Below, in pieces: positions 41,747 through 41,823 of a stretch of DNA of 41,823 nt. Numbering within the stretch: the stretch's first letter is position 1; each line of letters starts with the position of its first letter. The DNA is taken from contig CAZBRS010000047.1 in the NCBI GenBank assembly GCA_964494475.1, positions 1 through 41,823 of the forward strand, read 5' to 3'. The notes beneath the pieces were generated by a model. It made no database searches and had not been told where the DNA came from. It saw nothing but the letters and a program-made list of their open reading frames with translations. The stretch comes from CAZBRS01 sp964494475. Its GTDB lineage: Bacteria; Myxococcota_A; UBA9042; CAZBRS01. A program made the translations under genes and the position numbers.

Positions 41747-41823
41747 GTCGGGCACGGGGTGCGAGTCGTCGGGGCGGGCACGGGGTGCTAGCCGTCGGGG
41801 CGGGCACGGGGTGCTAGCCGTCG
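41747..41823 (+). repeat. 26-bp tandem repeat running off the window
   Basis: Two perfect 26-bp units (41768-41793 and 41794-41819), each beginning GTCGGGGCGGGCACGGGG and ending GCTAGCC, plus the first 4 bases of a third, and a degenerate shortened copy before them (41747-41767). There are no spacers between units. Confidence 0.9.

Noticed and set aside
41747..41823. CRISPR array
   Set aside because: The 26-bp units are directly adjacent with no spacers and no cas genes are visible.

Overview
The window is GC-rich (roughly two thirds or more G+C by eye), densely coded DNA from a single bacterial chromosome. It looks like a metagenome-style draft: two 100-N placeholders are present (17579-17678 and 25785-25884), and the first is flanked by an identical 55-base overlap. 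Gene content suggests a Myxococcota or other former-deltaproteobacterial lineage. The pointers are many Cys-rich or Gly-rich lipoproteins, a Ser/Thr kinase with zinc ribbon and TPR, an FHA-GAF-sigma54 activator, PilZ proteins, DUF5683-like and carboxypeptidase-regulatory-like envelope proteins, and a mix of housekeeping enzymes. This placement is an inference; there is no rRNA in the window.

Layout. 1-1244: glyA (minus, runs off the left edge). 1379-3609: two lipoprotein genes. 3636-4298: PilZ protein (minus). 4396-6381: transmembrane Ser/Thr kinase. 6395-7474: propeller-like lipoprotein (minus). 7611-11425: a tight six-gene plus-strand run (lipoprotein, rsmD, coaD, class I aminotransferase, LOG-like protein, five-Cys mini-protein), with 1-4 nt overlaps at its last four junctions. 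11439-14978: a large minus-strand gene joining a fold-type-I PLP aminotransferase to an archaeal-type phosphoenolpyruvate carboxylase. 15111-16298: Gly-rich lipoprotein. 16329-24740: a minus-strand block that reads, in transcription order, galE, galK, a Clp-type AAA+ protein, a CoA-disulfide-reductase-like flavoprotein, thioredoxin, a small ZU5-like protein and serS. 24871-25392: Cys-rich lipoprotein. 25393-25690: a gene-free patch of nested palindromic repeats. 25691-30372: PilZ (interrupted by the second gap), a SEC-C-neighbour-type hypothetical, a cyclic-nucleotide-binding-domain protein and two lipoproteins. 30436-33088: sigma54 activator with an upstream envelope protein gene. 33174-37100: a plus-strand run with a small anchored protein, a ubiquitin-like sulfur carrier ending in Gly-Gly, a TtuA-type tRNA thiolase, a TIGR01777 epimerase and cardiolipin synthase. 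37255-41669: a receiver-like protein, a two-part acyl-CoA synthetase (NDP-forming type) and a GT-C-like membrane protein. The right end repeats the palindromic element and runs into a 26-bp tandem repeat.

The most interesting candidate is the aminotransferase-PEP carboxylase fusion. One polypeptide would carboxylate PEP to oxaloacetate and could transaminate it to aspartate. Second are the TtuB-like/TtuA-like pair, a tRNA 2-thiolation module best known from thermophiles, and a ClpC-like protein whose second ATPase module has lost several catalytic residues while keeping its pore loop and a ClpP-docking tripeptide. Sigma70-like promoters stand out as small AT-rich islands in front of most transcription units, and several are back-to-back in divergent intergenic regions.
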